Source: Ifrita kowaldi (taxonomy: Eukaryota > Chordata > Aves > Passeriformes > Cinclosomatidae). From it: a stretch of 64,000 bases of DNA. Below are positions 13,723 through 25,200 of this stretch, piece by piece. Positions within the stretch are counted from its first letter, which is position 1. Each line of letters starts with the position of its first letter. Below the pieces are notes generated by a model, which worked only from the letters and a program-made list of their open reading frames with translations, was not told the DNA's origin and did not search any database. The position numbers were made by a program, and so were the translations under genes. The stretch spans positions 1 through 64,000 of the forward strand of contig VZRS01004405.1 of NCBI GenBank assembly GCA_013398055.1, given 5' to 3'.

Positions 13723-14767
13723 TCTAGGCTGGACAGAGACACCAAAATCTGACAAGGCTGAAATGTAGAGCAGAAGAAAGAGTGTTTTCTTGGTTGGGTT
13801 TCTCCATTTTCATGTCTATTCTCCACCTACTGAGCTGTTTTCCTCACTTCCGTCCTTCTCCTTGGGAATCGCCTGCAGGGGGACCTGGAGGGATACCAGA
13901 GTTGAGGTTTTAGGCAGCCCTGTGCTACCCCGTCACCTCCCACTACCAAGTAGCAGGGTCAGGACTCTTCTCACCCAGCCCAGGTACTGGCACGGGCACA
14001 ATTGGCAGCAGAGCTCTGAGCCAGGTCCCCAACCAGCAAATCCTCCTTACCCCAGGGTGCTGCCAGCCCCGCAGCTATGGAGTGATCCCGGGATCGACAC
14101 CTGCGGCTGCGGGAGAGACACCCAGGTCAGTGCAATCCCTCCCTGGGTCCCCAGAGCCTGACAGTCCCCTGGTATCCCCCACCACGGGACTGGGCTCGGT
14201 GGTGCCTGATGCACCAATGGCCTGAGAGCCCCCAGCTTTATGGGCAGAGATGATTTAGTGCCCTCAGGAATACGGCTCTGGGGAAGCTGGGAAGACTTCC
14301 AACTCTTCCTTACCTTCCTTATATATTAACTTTCCATGCATATGAAGCTGAAAGTTCTTCCAATCACCTCTGCAAATATTAATTAATCCTCGCAGCATCC
14401 TGAGGACCATTATTCACTCTTATTAAGCAAATATTATTAAATCCTTTTATAAGAGGTGAAGTGACTTTCCCAGGGCTGTGCAGGGCATAAGTAGCAGTGC
14501 ACAGACTTTCTCTTGCTACTGTATCTCAGACCTGCCACTGCACAGGGGCAAAGCTGCTCACACGTGAGCTGGGGGCCATCTCTGAGGACCAGGGACCCCA
14601 ACCACCCCCAGCACTGCTGTGCCCTGTGAGGTACAAGTGCTCCGTGGGACTGTTCTGAGATGCACAGCACCTGGCAGCTCTGGCTGCGTCCCAGAGCCAT
14701 GAGAACCCTCCCCACTCCTGGCCACTACCCAGGACTGTGTCCCCCATTGCAGCTGCCCCATTCTGGC

Positions 14768-17700
14768 TCACAGACACCAGTGGGGATCCCCAGCAGCACT
14801 GGGGCAGAACTTACTCTGAAGGAGCCAGTCAATGAAGGTGCTTGGGAATGGGGAATTCTGCAAAGAACCAGGAGGTGTTAGAGCATGTGAATGTGGAGGG
14901 AGGGCAGCAGTGTGGGGACATGGGATGGAACACAGGATGGGACGTGGCTGTACCTGCAGATCCAGCTCCACATAGTGCCCGGCTGTCACTGGCAGCTTGG
15001 AGAGGGCAGAGTAGATTTTCCCCAGAAGCCCAAAGGAGATGACACCTGGGGAGAGGGAGAGGCCATCAGCGCTGGGCAGAGCTGGCTGTGGGTCACTGAG
15101 CCTGCTGGAGCCCTGTGCCCACCCAGAGCATCCGGCAGAGGCTGGGAGAGCATTGTACTGCCCAGCAAGGAGGAAAAACCCCTTGTCCTTCCTGTAGATC
15201 TCAAACTCCCTGAAGTTCAAAGGTTCCCATGAAAGCTGCTGCCCTGGAGCTCCCAGGTGCAGATCCCATGACAAGGGAAAAGCTGGGGGGGGCAGTTCTG
15301 CTTTCAGTGAAGCAGCAATTGTGTGCGATGTTTGACATGAACAGAGCTGGGGAGGGGAAACCCTCTGGCTCTGTGGGGCTGCACCTGGGGGTCCTGGCAT
15401 AGCCAACTCCTGGCAGCAGCTTGGGTCTAGCCTGGATAGAAAAACACCCTTAAGAAGAGCAGGACTGTGGTGTCTTGCAGTGGTGGTGAGCCAGGACCTT
15501 GCCACCCACAGCAGCTTTGCCAGCAGAGAAAAGCTGCCCCTGCTCCAGGCAGAGAGACCCCTGCTCCCACAGCTCCAGCTCTCCTGAGGACACCTGCTGC
15601 CCGTGGAGGTGGCCAGACACACAAACCCCAAGTGTGACTCTAAAACTTAATATAGAAAAGAAAATTTAATGACTTACGGTTGAGGAATTGCAGATTAATG
15701 TTGATGACGCTGACCCAGATGTTCACTAACGGGCAGAGCTGCAATGGCAACAAGTGGCACAGTCTTGGTGAGAACACCGTGGGTGCAGCAGCGTGTTCCC
15801 CAGCACCCCTCGAGTTTCAGATTTAAATCAGGATGGGACAATCATCCTGATTTCATCCTAGAGCATAGTTCTTCCATGGAAAAAGAGCTGTATGACTTGT
15901 TCAGCCCCCTTCTCAAAATGGCACAGGTTCTCCTGAACAAGGTAAAAGATCCTCTAAAGGGCCCCTTTGCTCTAAACGGGGCTGTTGCTTCTGCTCATCC
16001 CCACAGGGAGCAGCTGAGTATAAATTACCCCGTAACCTCACATGATGGAATTGAAATTACTCCTAACAAATAAATTCTGACTGTAAGGAAGATCAAGCAA
16101 TTTTGTGTAACTCATGGGCTGCAGGCATGTATCTCTGCATGCACAAATATATATATATATATATATATAAAAATATAAATACAGGTTGTATAGATATTGT
16201 CCCTGCCAAGGGCAGGGGGATTGGAACTAACTAACCTTTGAAGTCCTTTCCAATCCAAACTGTTCTGTGATTCTGTGTGCGTGTGTAAATCTGCCAGGCA
16301 GTTCTGGCAGGAGCACTGATTGCAGCTGAAATGCAGCTTCACAGCAAAGAATCTTCAGACACTCACCAGCGCAGGGACAAAGGACTTAAGAGACTTGTTC
16401 AGCAAGCTGCTCACCAGATTGGTGAGGAGGCTGGGGAGGGAAAAGACAGACAAAAATTACTGGGGAAGTTGTCAAAACCCAGGACTTGACATCAGACAAA
16501 ACTGAGCTCCTCTGCACGGCTCAAAACTGAGCTACTCTGTAGAGGAGCCCCCTCCTCTTCTCTGATATTAAGAGATGCCACAAGCCCACAGCTCCCCCAG
16601 GCTTCACCAGGAATTGCAGATGCTCAGGACTTTGTTATCTGAATCCCAAAATCTGCTTTTTATGCTGTCAATCTGTGCCCAGATTTGAGACTGAAGTTCT
16701 GCCCCACTGCCAACTTGCAGGGGCTGACCCCCACGCTCACCCCTTCCGCAGGTTGACGCTGAAGCCACCAAGGAGGTTGTTGCAATCCTTAAGCACCAAC
16801 TTGAGGTCACCGGGGGAGTCCTGGGTCAGGGCAATGTGTGATGTGATGTTTGCTTCTACCGAGGAACCACTCAGAAACTGAAAAATCCTGAAAAAAAGGA
16901 AGTGGTGCGGAGGGTTATGGATGAAGCTAAAGCAGCACAGGAGAGGGGTGCCTGTGGAGGAGCTGCAAGCATGGCCTTGGCTGGGACAGCGCTTCAGTTT
17001 TGGGATTTCTCTCAGGCTCCTGGTCCTGTTCACAGAACCATAGAATTGTTCAGGTTGGAAAAGACCTCTAAGATCAAGAAGTCCGATCATCAGCCCAGCA
17101 CCACCGCCATGTTCACTAAACCACGGCCTCAAGCGCCATATCCACATTTTTTGAACACTTCCACAGATGGTGTCTGTGGAGTGAGGACAGCTGGAAACGG
17201 TTCCAGAGAGAGTCAGCAGTGCAGCCCAGAGCTTTCCTCATGAGCCTCTTGCTCAGTGTTTGGGGATGTTTGTTGAGCCCCCAGGAGTGTCCCATCCTCC
17301 CCAGTGCCCTCAGGTCCCCGTGGCCGTGCTCCCCAGCCTCGCTCACCCTGGAAAGCGGAGCACCAGCTTTGAGTACAGGTTCAGCACAAGCTCAGTCCCA
17401 CGAAGGACCTTCCACGACACTCGGGCATTCTCAAGGTTCAGTACCTTCAACCTGAGGGTTGACACCGAGGCAAACCCACCTTGAGATGGCAGGATCAGCA
17501 GGAGCAGATCCTACAGCCCCATCTCTTCCTGCTCATCGTTTGACCTGTGGATATTCCCAGGTAAAAGTGAAGGTGAGGAAGGACCAACTCCCGCTCCACA
17601 AACAGCCAATCTCAAAGCATGGTCAGGTTTCTCAAGGCTATGTCCTCCTGAGTCTCAGCCATCTCCATGGGTGGGCATTCCCCCACCTCCTCTGTTGCCC

Positions 17701-18936
17701 ATGGCAGTGTCACACCACTCCCACAGGTGACTTTTCCCATTTCTGGTTGGAATTTCCCCTGTCGCAGATCCTTACGTGAGCTGCGAGCCCAGGCCTGGTG
17801 GTTTGTATGAGAGGGAAGGTCTGATCCCCTGGACGTTATGGGTCACCCTGCAGTGAGCCCCACCACGGGGCTTCTGACTCACCAGGCGTAGCGTGTCATC
17901 TTCTGGGAGGCTCCACCACCCAACAGGCCTCCTGCACCAAGAAGTCCTCCTGCTTCACTCAGAAGACCATTGAGTCCAAGAAGACTTCCATTGCCTAGGA
18001 GACCTCCTTTTCCAAGCAGCCCTGTGTCAAGCAGCCCTGTCTCTCCAAGAAGGCTGTTATTGCCGAGGAGGCCATTGCCGAGGAGACCATTGCCAAGTCC
18101 TTCCCCACCAAGGATGCCTGCGCCAAGTCCTTCTCCACCAAGGATGCCTGTTGCAAGGCCTTTCCCACTGAGGATGCCTGATGCAAGGCCTTCCCCACCA
18201 AGGAGGCCTGTTCCAAGTCCTTCCCCACCAAGGAGGCCTGTGCCAAGGCCTTTCCCACCAAGGATGCCTGTGCTGGGCAGCCCGTTGCTGCCAGGTTGTC
18301 CTCCTGCAACAGCCAGAACTCGGTTACTCTCCTGTCCTTCACCACCCAGACCCAACCCTCCCCCATGCCAAGCAGACCTTCCTCACCTAGGAGGCCTGTG
18401 CCAAGGACCCCACCTCCGCTGGGTTCATTTCCTGCACCAAGGAGACCTCCGCTTTCTGCTCCACTTGGACTTCCTTTTCCCAGGAGGCCAGTGCCAAGCA
18501 GCCCACCTCCACCAAGAGCACCGATGCCAGGCAATCCACTTTTTCCGCCAGTAAGACCAGTGCCAAGCAGACCTGCACCAAGGGAGTCCCAGTTACCGAC
18601 TGGAATTCCACTCTTGGGAGGATTTCATTGACAGGAAAGGCTGGTTTGGCCATGTTAGGGTGCTCTGCTGGTGAGTTCTCACAGTGACCCCTGAGCATCC
18701 TTGAATAAAGTTGGGTTCCCCATGGAGATGGGCCTGCCAGGAGGCAGCTCCCTGATGAGCAGAGGGACATGCCATGAGCCCAGAATGTCACAGGACTGTG
18801 CCATGACTCTGCCTTGGAAACACAGAAAATACCTGAACTCACCACTGCTGGCTTGTGCTGGGTTCAGCAGGTTGAGGAGGCCCTGGGAGGGGGGCAGGAG
18901 GCCCCCAAGAAAGATGACATACCAGAAGGGTGGCAT
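14768..18936 (-). CDS. One-domain BPI-fold protein with N-terminal Gly/Leu repeats (BPIFA-like position)
   Basis: Coding exons, read right to left: 18936-18843, 18599-18387, 18303-17883, 17451-17347, 16887-16741, 16430-16367, 15738-15678, 15045-14954, 14857-14768. They total 1287 nt in frame, 428 aa. The first gives a signal peptide (MPPFWYVIFLGGLLPPSQG); a noncoding first exon lies near 20650. Exons 2-3 encode about 210 residues of Gly/Leu repeat. The rest is one BPI domain: LKVLNLENARVSW, SSVEANITSHIALTQ, LLTNLVSSLLNKSLKSF, LCPLVNIWVSVIN, and GHYVELDLQ. The disulfide cysteines are present (KDCNN and LCPLV). Translation stops soon after that domain, and no second-domain exons appear to the left. 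Single-domain members are the BPIFA (SPLUNC) type, and the location next to CDK5RAP1 fits; a truncated two-domain gene is the alternative. Probably a secreted, surface-active, lipid-binding protein. Confidence 0.82.
16147..16169. repeat. (AT)n microsatellite
   Basis: About 11 uninterrupted AT dinucleotides inside an intron. Confidence 0.95.
16205..16280 (+). mobile_element. CR1 LINE 3' end fragment
   Basis: The stretch contains the CR1 tail motif (cctttccaatccaaactgttctgtgattctgtg), in sense orientation, with little upstream sequence. It is a typical 5'-truncated avian CR1 copy in an intron. Confidence 0.75.
17032..17175 (-). mobile_element. CR1 LINE fragment
   Basis: The plus strand reads catagaattgttcaggttggaaaagacct and on through ccatgttcactaaacca, the complement of a CR1 3' end. 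It lies in an intron of the one-domain BPIF gene. Confidence 0.8.
18095..18274 (-). repeat. Six 30-bp coding repeats (GLGTGLLGGE-type)
   Basis: Six in-register 30-base units lie end to end, each coding a decapeptide close to GLGTGLLGGE (variants GLASGILSGK, GLATGILGGE, GLGAGILGGE). More degenerate Gly-Leu units flank both sides, out to about 17930 and across 18387-18560. The unit is a multiple of three, so copy-number change keeps the frame. Confidence 0.9.
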
Positions 18937-20633
18937 CTCCTGACACAGCACCTGTGGAAAGACCCACATCAGCCCAAGCACCAGTTCCACATTGGTATCG
19001 ACAGCCTGGGCACTGGTCCAGCTCTCCATCCTTCATGTGCACTGCCCTGGGGTGGTGGGGAGATTCTTCCTGGACATGCAGCCTCCAGACACCATCCCCC
19101 CATCCCAGGAGGTCAGCCCAGACCTGCAGCACCATTTTCCCACTTCTGGGAAGCAGAAGAGGGAGCAGCTGAAACCCAGTGCCACACTGCTCCAGAGCCA
19201 TCGATGTCTCCATGCCTGACTGGGCTCCCCCACTGCGCAGCTGGGTGCCTGACACTGCAGGGAAGTGAAAATGCCATTTTAAGAGAGGAAGAGGGATGGA
19301 GATGAGGCAGGAGGACCTTGTACTGAGAGAGACGGATGGCTTCCAACCACTCTGAAATGGCCCTGAAAGAGGAACGCTCACAGGGGCACAGGCGAATAAA
19401 AAATGACGAGTGTCACAGTCACGTCCTTCTGCCTGCTGTGAAGAGCACCCCGTGTTATTAAAGCTCAAAGCACAGCCAGAATCAGACTCACTTTCCCGTG
19501 GGCAGGTTGTTTGTTTTTCTCATCTTGTTCCACTCAAGCTGTGAAAAGAGTCCATTTTCCCTCTGTTTGATCTGCCCCCAGCCAAAAGAAAGTACCTTCA
19601 AGGACCTTCTGTTCCTGCCCGAGCTGGGCTTCTCGGGGTGACAACGCAGGCTGAGGAGTGTTTGTTTATGCACAGAAAGGTGTCTGCAAAGAAATGAGAA
19701 AATGGTCTCTCTGCAGCACTGCCAGGGGTCCCAGCTCTAGGAGCACTTTCCTGGACAGTCCGTGTCCTGGACAGACACCTCAGCTTGTCCCTCCTGAGAA
19801 AAACAATGTACAGGGTGCAGATTGCAGAGGTTCAGCACTGAGAAATAACATTATTTAGGTCAGACTGAACAACTTCTTTATCTCTTCCAGATACTTTAAA
19901 AAAATCCCTCTATGACAGTTCTCGGCACAATTAAATTAGACTTTAATTCACTCGACTGTCTTTTACATTTTCCCTTTGATCAGCACGTAATGATGCACAG
20001 CTCCTGTAGCTGCGATTATTGAACAGGGGAGAAGGAGAGAGGCTCGAGCAGCTTCTATTGAAAATCATGTCAAATAAAATCAGTGGGATTTGTTGGAGGG
20101 GCTCTGAAAGACGTGTGCAGCATTGCAAAAGGGTACCAAAATGGATGTCAGGGCTCTTAGAAGAGCTCTTAGAGAGAATACGTGACCAAGCAGGCACCTA
20201 TCTCTGCAGTTATTAACAATATCTACCAGGGTGCTGCTCCTCGGTCACACACATTTCAGTGAGCCGAGCATCTTGCACATGCAAAAGGCGTGTCTGGCTT
20301 TGCAGATAAACACTTATTTTACACTAGCTGAGATGAGGTCTGGAGAGCTGAAAATTGCTCTGAATTCTGGTCACCAAGATCATGAAAAAACTCCCAGTCC
20401 TTTCTGCCAGCTTAGTCATTATCACAAACTTAACAACAACAGGAATAAACGCGGAATTTAACAAGCAAGAGCTCTGCTAGCTTTAAAAATTAATTTTCAT
20501 AAATGATTAAATGCAGCTACAGAAATCAAAGGAAAGCATCATTAAAATTCCTGCTTCTCAAGCCGAGTTACTCTGTGCTGTAGGTCGCCTGATGGAGCCG
20601 GCACGGTGGCCACGGTCCTTCAGTGCCACTTAC

Positions 20634-20668
20634 CTGGACCCTTTGATGTCGAGGTGGAGCTGCCCATG
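20634..20668 (-). other. Predicted noncoding first exon of the 14.8-18.9 kb BPIF gene
   Basis: It sits about 25-30 bases downstream of a TATA box and ends at a perfect donor (CCAG then gtaagt). Splicing to the acceptor at 18939 puts it just before the signal-peptide ATG. It contains its own ATG (20667-20665) in another frame, so it may act as an upstream ORF. The transcription start is inferred, not seen. Confidence 0.6.
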
Positions 20669-20689
20669 GTCACGGCTGCTGGCAGCTGC

Positions 20690-20698
20690 TTTTATATA
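20690..20698 (-). promoter_or_regulatory. TATA box (TATATAAAA)
   Basis: A minus-strand TATATAAAAG lies 22-30 bases upstream of the predicted first exon. The motif closely matches the TATA element in front of TENP at 44923. Confidence 0.7.
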
Positions 20699-22265
20699 CC
20701 CGAGCTGCAGGAATGAGGAAAGCCAAGGAAAGGATGGAGCAGGGACAGTTCCCTTTCGCTGGCTGTGAAGTGTGACCCCTGCACCAGCCTGACCCTGACC
20801 ACCACACATTGCAGGGCTGGGCTGTGGCCAGCAGCACCCAGCCAGCCCAGCAGCTCACCCCTCACACTGGCTGTGGTGCCCACCAGCTCTGGGGAGAGTC
20901 CCAGGGTTGGTGCAGGATAGCTCTGCACCATCATATGGAGCAGAATGAGTCCGAGGACAGTGAGAGGTGAGCAGTTACCTCCCAGCGAGTTAATTACATA
21001 CAGAAACATCACAAATTGCAAAACAAATGAAAGAGTGTGTGGGTATGTGACACACCGTCTGCTCTGAGAAAACTGCCTGTGCCTCAGAGGCAAGCAGGAG
21101 CTGGCTGTGCGTCCAAGAAAGATCTGCACAGTTTAAAGGAGGCTTGAGAGACAACAGATAAAAGAAAACAGGGAAATAAATACAGAGGGGAAAGGAAAAG
21201 GAACATCAAAGATGACAGAAAAATCTGATTCTGATGTTCTAGGTGTGTTTCAGGGTGGATCTGGACTGGACCAGGGCAGGACAGACTCACAAGCAGTGAT
21301 GTAGCTGTCCCAGCTACTCCCTCTCACCCCAGGAGCAACGTGTGGCTTTAGAGCCTTAAATTAGCCGAAGTTTCATGTGGTTCATGCAGAGTTCAGGGGC
21401 ACTGATGGGTGATTTCCTCCCGCGTCCCTAAGTGCTCCCAGGACAAAGCCCCAGTAAAGCCCAGGGCAGGTGATGGTGTGATGGGTGCTCAACATGAACA
21501 AGACACCCCTCAGCTTTGGGTCCAGGCCCTGAAGAGTCTGACATGTTTGGGTCTGACACAGCATTTGCTGGCAGAGCTCTGCACCCCCTGAGCTGGGGGT
21601 GGACAAAAGGGACTGCAGCCTTCGCACGTGGGGCCTGTCCTGAGCCCAGCGGTTTCACCAGAGCTGGCCATCCCCACAGGCTTGAACACCTGCTGTGGCT
21701 GCAGAGAGGGCTGGACTTCATTGCACCTGAGCACAAGAATGTAAAGTACACCCACACCCTTCCGAGCACCCACAAAAGAGTCCAAAACACAACGTTCCAT
21801 GGAAAAAAACACGTGTGCTCCTTCTGCTCAAGCAACACGGGCAGGATGCAACATTTACAGGGATAAGCCCAAGCTGCTGTTGTGCCGTGCTGGGTGTGGA
21901 GAGACACTCAGTGGGACCCTCGGGCAGGTGAAGTCCATGTTCAGCAGCCTGGGGAGGGGAACCCCCTCTCCCAGCACACCTGTGGGACACAAGCCAGCCC
22001 AGCACAGTGCCACAGGAGGGGGTGGTCACTGCTGAACTTCTCCCCAGGTCTCAGTCCCAAACTCCATCCCCTCTATGTGCAGCCCCTGTCTCCTCAAGGA
22101 GGTGTCTCATGGTCAAACAAAGAGGTCAGGACTGGGGTGGCTGCTCCAGCCCCTCACCAGGCTGCAGCACCATGCTGGGTGCAGGTCCCGTCTATGGGGA
22201 AACTGCCCTGTGGCGAGGGGAAGCTGCAGGAGGAATTTCTGCATGGGTTGTGCCTTCATACACAC
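20699..22265. other. Intergenic stretch, no gene recognised
   Basis: This lies between the promoter of the one-domain gene and the last recognisable exon of the BPIFB4 pseudogene. The remaining C-terminal exons of BPIFB4 would be expected here on the minus strand; I could not find them. Confidence 0.5.
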
Positions 22266-25200
22266 GATATCCAGAAGGCAGAGGGACAACACCTGGCTGG
22301 ATCACCGTCACCTCTGCTGTGGCTGTGAGCTGGATCACACCTCTGTTGTTCTTTAGGGTCACCACAGGTGCTTCAGGGACTGCAATTTCCGCCAGCAATT
22401 CGTGTGGCTCAGGCTGTGCCTGGAGAACCTGTTAACATCCAAAAATGGAAAGTTTCTGCTGGTGGGAGCACAAACAGTGACCAGGAACTGCAGAGCACGT
22501 TGCCTGCTGACACAGGAATTGCATAGTGCTGCCCTCCAGGACAGGTTTGATCCTGAATTCCTGCCACCCAGCACAGCTCTATCTCACCTGAGGAAGCCCA
22601 CCGAGAGGCCCAGTGGGAGGAGCTGGTGTCCACCGTGGGTGGCAGGGGTGGCATGGGGGCCCGTTGGGGTTTGGGGACAGTCTCTGGCTTTCCTAGTGGG
22701 TAGTCCACCACACACCCGATGACAGCCTGGAGTCACAGGGGAAGGAAACACAAATCAAAATGTTTGCAATATTTGCCTTTACGGTCAACTTCATGTTCCC
22801 TCACTGTGAAATGGCTGCACGCACGGCCTCGCCAAGTCAGGCCCCGTGACACTTCCTTCTCCAAAAGTTCATGAAACCTAAAACCTGCTGTGCTCTCCCA
22901 TGACAGAGGTGAGAGCAAGGCATGAAGCCAGGATCTCTGCCAGCTTCCACAGCCCCCTGTCCAGGTGCTCATAGCTGAAGGAGACCTTGATGCACCCAAG
23001 GGAAATATCCCAAGCCCTGTGCTCAGATGGAAGGAGAAGATGCAGGACTCACGTTCAAGTCCACCTCAAGGAACTGGCCAGTTGCCAGGGAAAGGCTGGA
23101 CCTGGTGTACTGGATGCTGCCCAGCAAATCCAGAGACACCGGTGCTGGGGGAAGAGGGAGGGAGTCAGTGATTCCTTGTTGGACTCGGCTGCAAATCCCC
23201 CCCTCCCCTCCCTGGAGCTCCTTTTCATCCAGAAGAGCCTGGCTTTCAGGTGGGCCCTGGGCAGGGAGCTGCTGGGCACCCCTGCTCCTGGCACTGGGCA
23301 GATGTGGGGCCAGGGTGGAGCAGAGGAGGGAAGGGTGTCCCTCAGCTGGAGTGGGTGACACATGGCACAAGGCAGGACAAGGTGTGGGACCCACCGTGTG
23401 CTCCCAGCTGGTCACTGACAAATCCCAGGGCAATGTCAAGCACTGGGCAGAGCTGCAGGAGTTGGGGAGGGCCAGTGATAATCCACGTTCAGAGCCAGAG
23501 AAGGACACACAGCCCCACTTGTCTCTGCCAGGCTTTCCCTGGGCATGGGAGCACTGGGCACCAGGAATGGCAGCCCTGCTGGTGACTCTACCAGCTCTGG
23601 GTCTGGGCCTGGGCACCTGGCCCTTCCTCAGAGAAGCTGGGATTGGGGCTGGGACCCAGGAGCCCATGGGGGATGGCTGGAAAGTCCGTGGGGCTTTCAG
23701 GAGGAGGAGAGATTTCATTAGTCCGTAGCACAGTCCAGGGCCTCATTAGAAACTCTCAGCACTTGGGCAGACCTCGCATTGGGAAGGAGGGAGAAGCTTC
23801 TGCCAAGCTGATGGAAACATGGAATGTGTCCCCCACTAACCCCAAGCCACTGGGTGGGTGGATGCAGCAGGGACAGTGGCTGTGCTCCTGCTCCAGGCAC
23901 CAGTGACGCCACAGGGAGCTGCACCAGAACTTTTCAGACTCATTGCTGTTTCCCGGAATGTTTTATTTTTTCCGACTTACCAGATTAGGAAGAAGTCTGT
24001 TTAGGACACTTGCCAATAAATTATCCACAACTGGGAGCAGGCTGTGGAAAAATAAAGGAGCACCATGAAAACAACCTGCTGCAAAGTAAATGGGTCTTGT
24101 TAAACAATTCCCTGTGAATAGCGTGGAGCACAGACCTCCCGGAGCAAGGCAATTGCAGCAGCAGAGTGAATCGTTTCTGCTTGGATTTTGCATGAGATAA
24201 CTGTAATTTGCATCCCAAAATAGCCGGTGGGAAATTTATTGCTGCCTTTTATCTACTAGTGTATAGTCTCCTTAAATGAGCAGAGAAAATCTCAGCCTGA
24301 GTGGTTCCTACACTACGTGCTCTCGTCTCAGAAGACCCCACGCCATGCCCATTAAAATGACCCCGGAACGTGGCACACAGGGCAGAATTGTGCCCTGGGA
24401 GCTCTGGGACAGCACAGCGCTCACTGTGGCTGTGTGAGGGGCGTGCAGAGACCACCACCACCGGCCCTGGGGCGTGGCTGCTGAGTGGCTGACACCTGCA
24501 GGGATGGTGGGATGGAGAGGTGTAACGGGGACATGCCCTCACACACTCGCCATTCACAGGGTGTGGGCTGGGGCTGGCAGAGCTCGATGGCGAGGTGGCT
24601 CATGCCATGAGGACACCTGCGTCACTCACCCTCTCAGGAGTCTGATTTTCATGCCACCAAACACTCACAGCACCAGCCCCAGCCCCAGCCCCCTCTTGCC
24701 ATTGAGGGCCACTCGAGTGTAAGGTAAGCACCAATGCCAGGCAGGACCTGCACGGACACCCTGCGTCAGCTCCACGATCCTCAGCCTCCAGGGACAGCAA
24801 GAGGGACATTATAAGTGACAGCTCTACGCCCAGCTGGGCTCCACCGCTAACACACAGCCATGCTCAGGGGGTGGGGGAGTCAGATTAGAAATGATAAAAA
24901 ACACCAAGTTTTCTCAGTTATTTTCCTGCTTAAGCTGCTTTCCACTTTTATCAGAGGCTTGGTTCTTTCACCCTGTTATTCCTTCTGCTTCTGCTGGGCT
25001 TCCAGCGGAGTCGGGCGGGTGGGCAGCGGGCGGGAGCGGTGCCTCGGCAGCCGCGGCCAGCGCGCACCTCGTGCACCCTCTATGGGCAAAGGTCCCTGCG
25101 CTGCCGCCTGCCCTGCCCGTCCCCGGCCGGCTCAGGAGCCCCTTCTGCCCTGCAAACCCGCACGACTTCCCGGCAGCCGTCAGATCCCACACGGAACTTT

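Larger units (their letters stand above)
5903..14767. other. Intergenic stretch, no gene recognised
   Basis: After the CDK5RAP1 3' UTR I see no exon with family motifs on either strand up to the stop codon of the first BPIF gene. Open frames here are short, with no signal peptide plus donor and no known domain. In mammals this interval carries BPIFB1; no trace of it is readable. A direct repeat lies at 13626-13722, and GC-rich stretches (12150-12640) alternate with AT-rich ones (9600-9800, 14330-14460). Confidence 0.6.

Noticed and set aside
14768..15631. 287-codon continuous minus-strand ORF
   Set aside because: Only its ends coincide with exons; the central part is intronic, with clear donor and acceptor sites and matching phases on both sides.
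17970..18554. 194-codon plus-strand Pro/Arg-rich ORF
   Set aside because: Antisense to the Gly/Leu repeat exons of the minus-strand BPIF gene, for the same reason.
24249..24557. Candidate for the missing VEVNIT exon of BPIFB4
   Set aside because: No frame on the minus strand gives the conserved VEVNIT or the domain cysteine segment.
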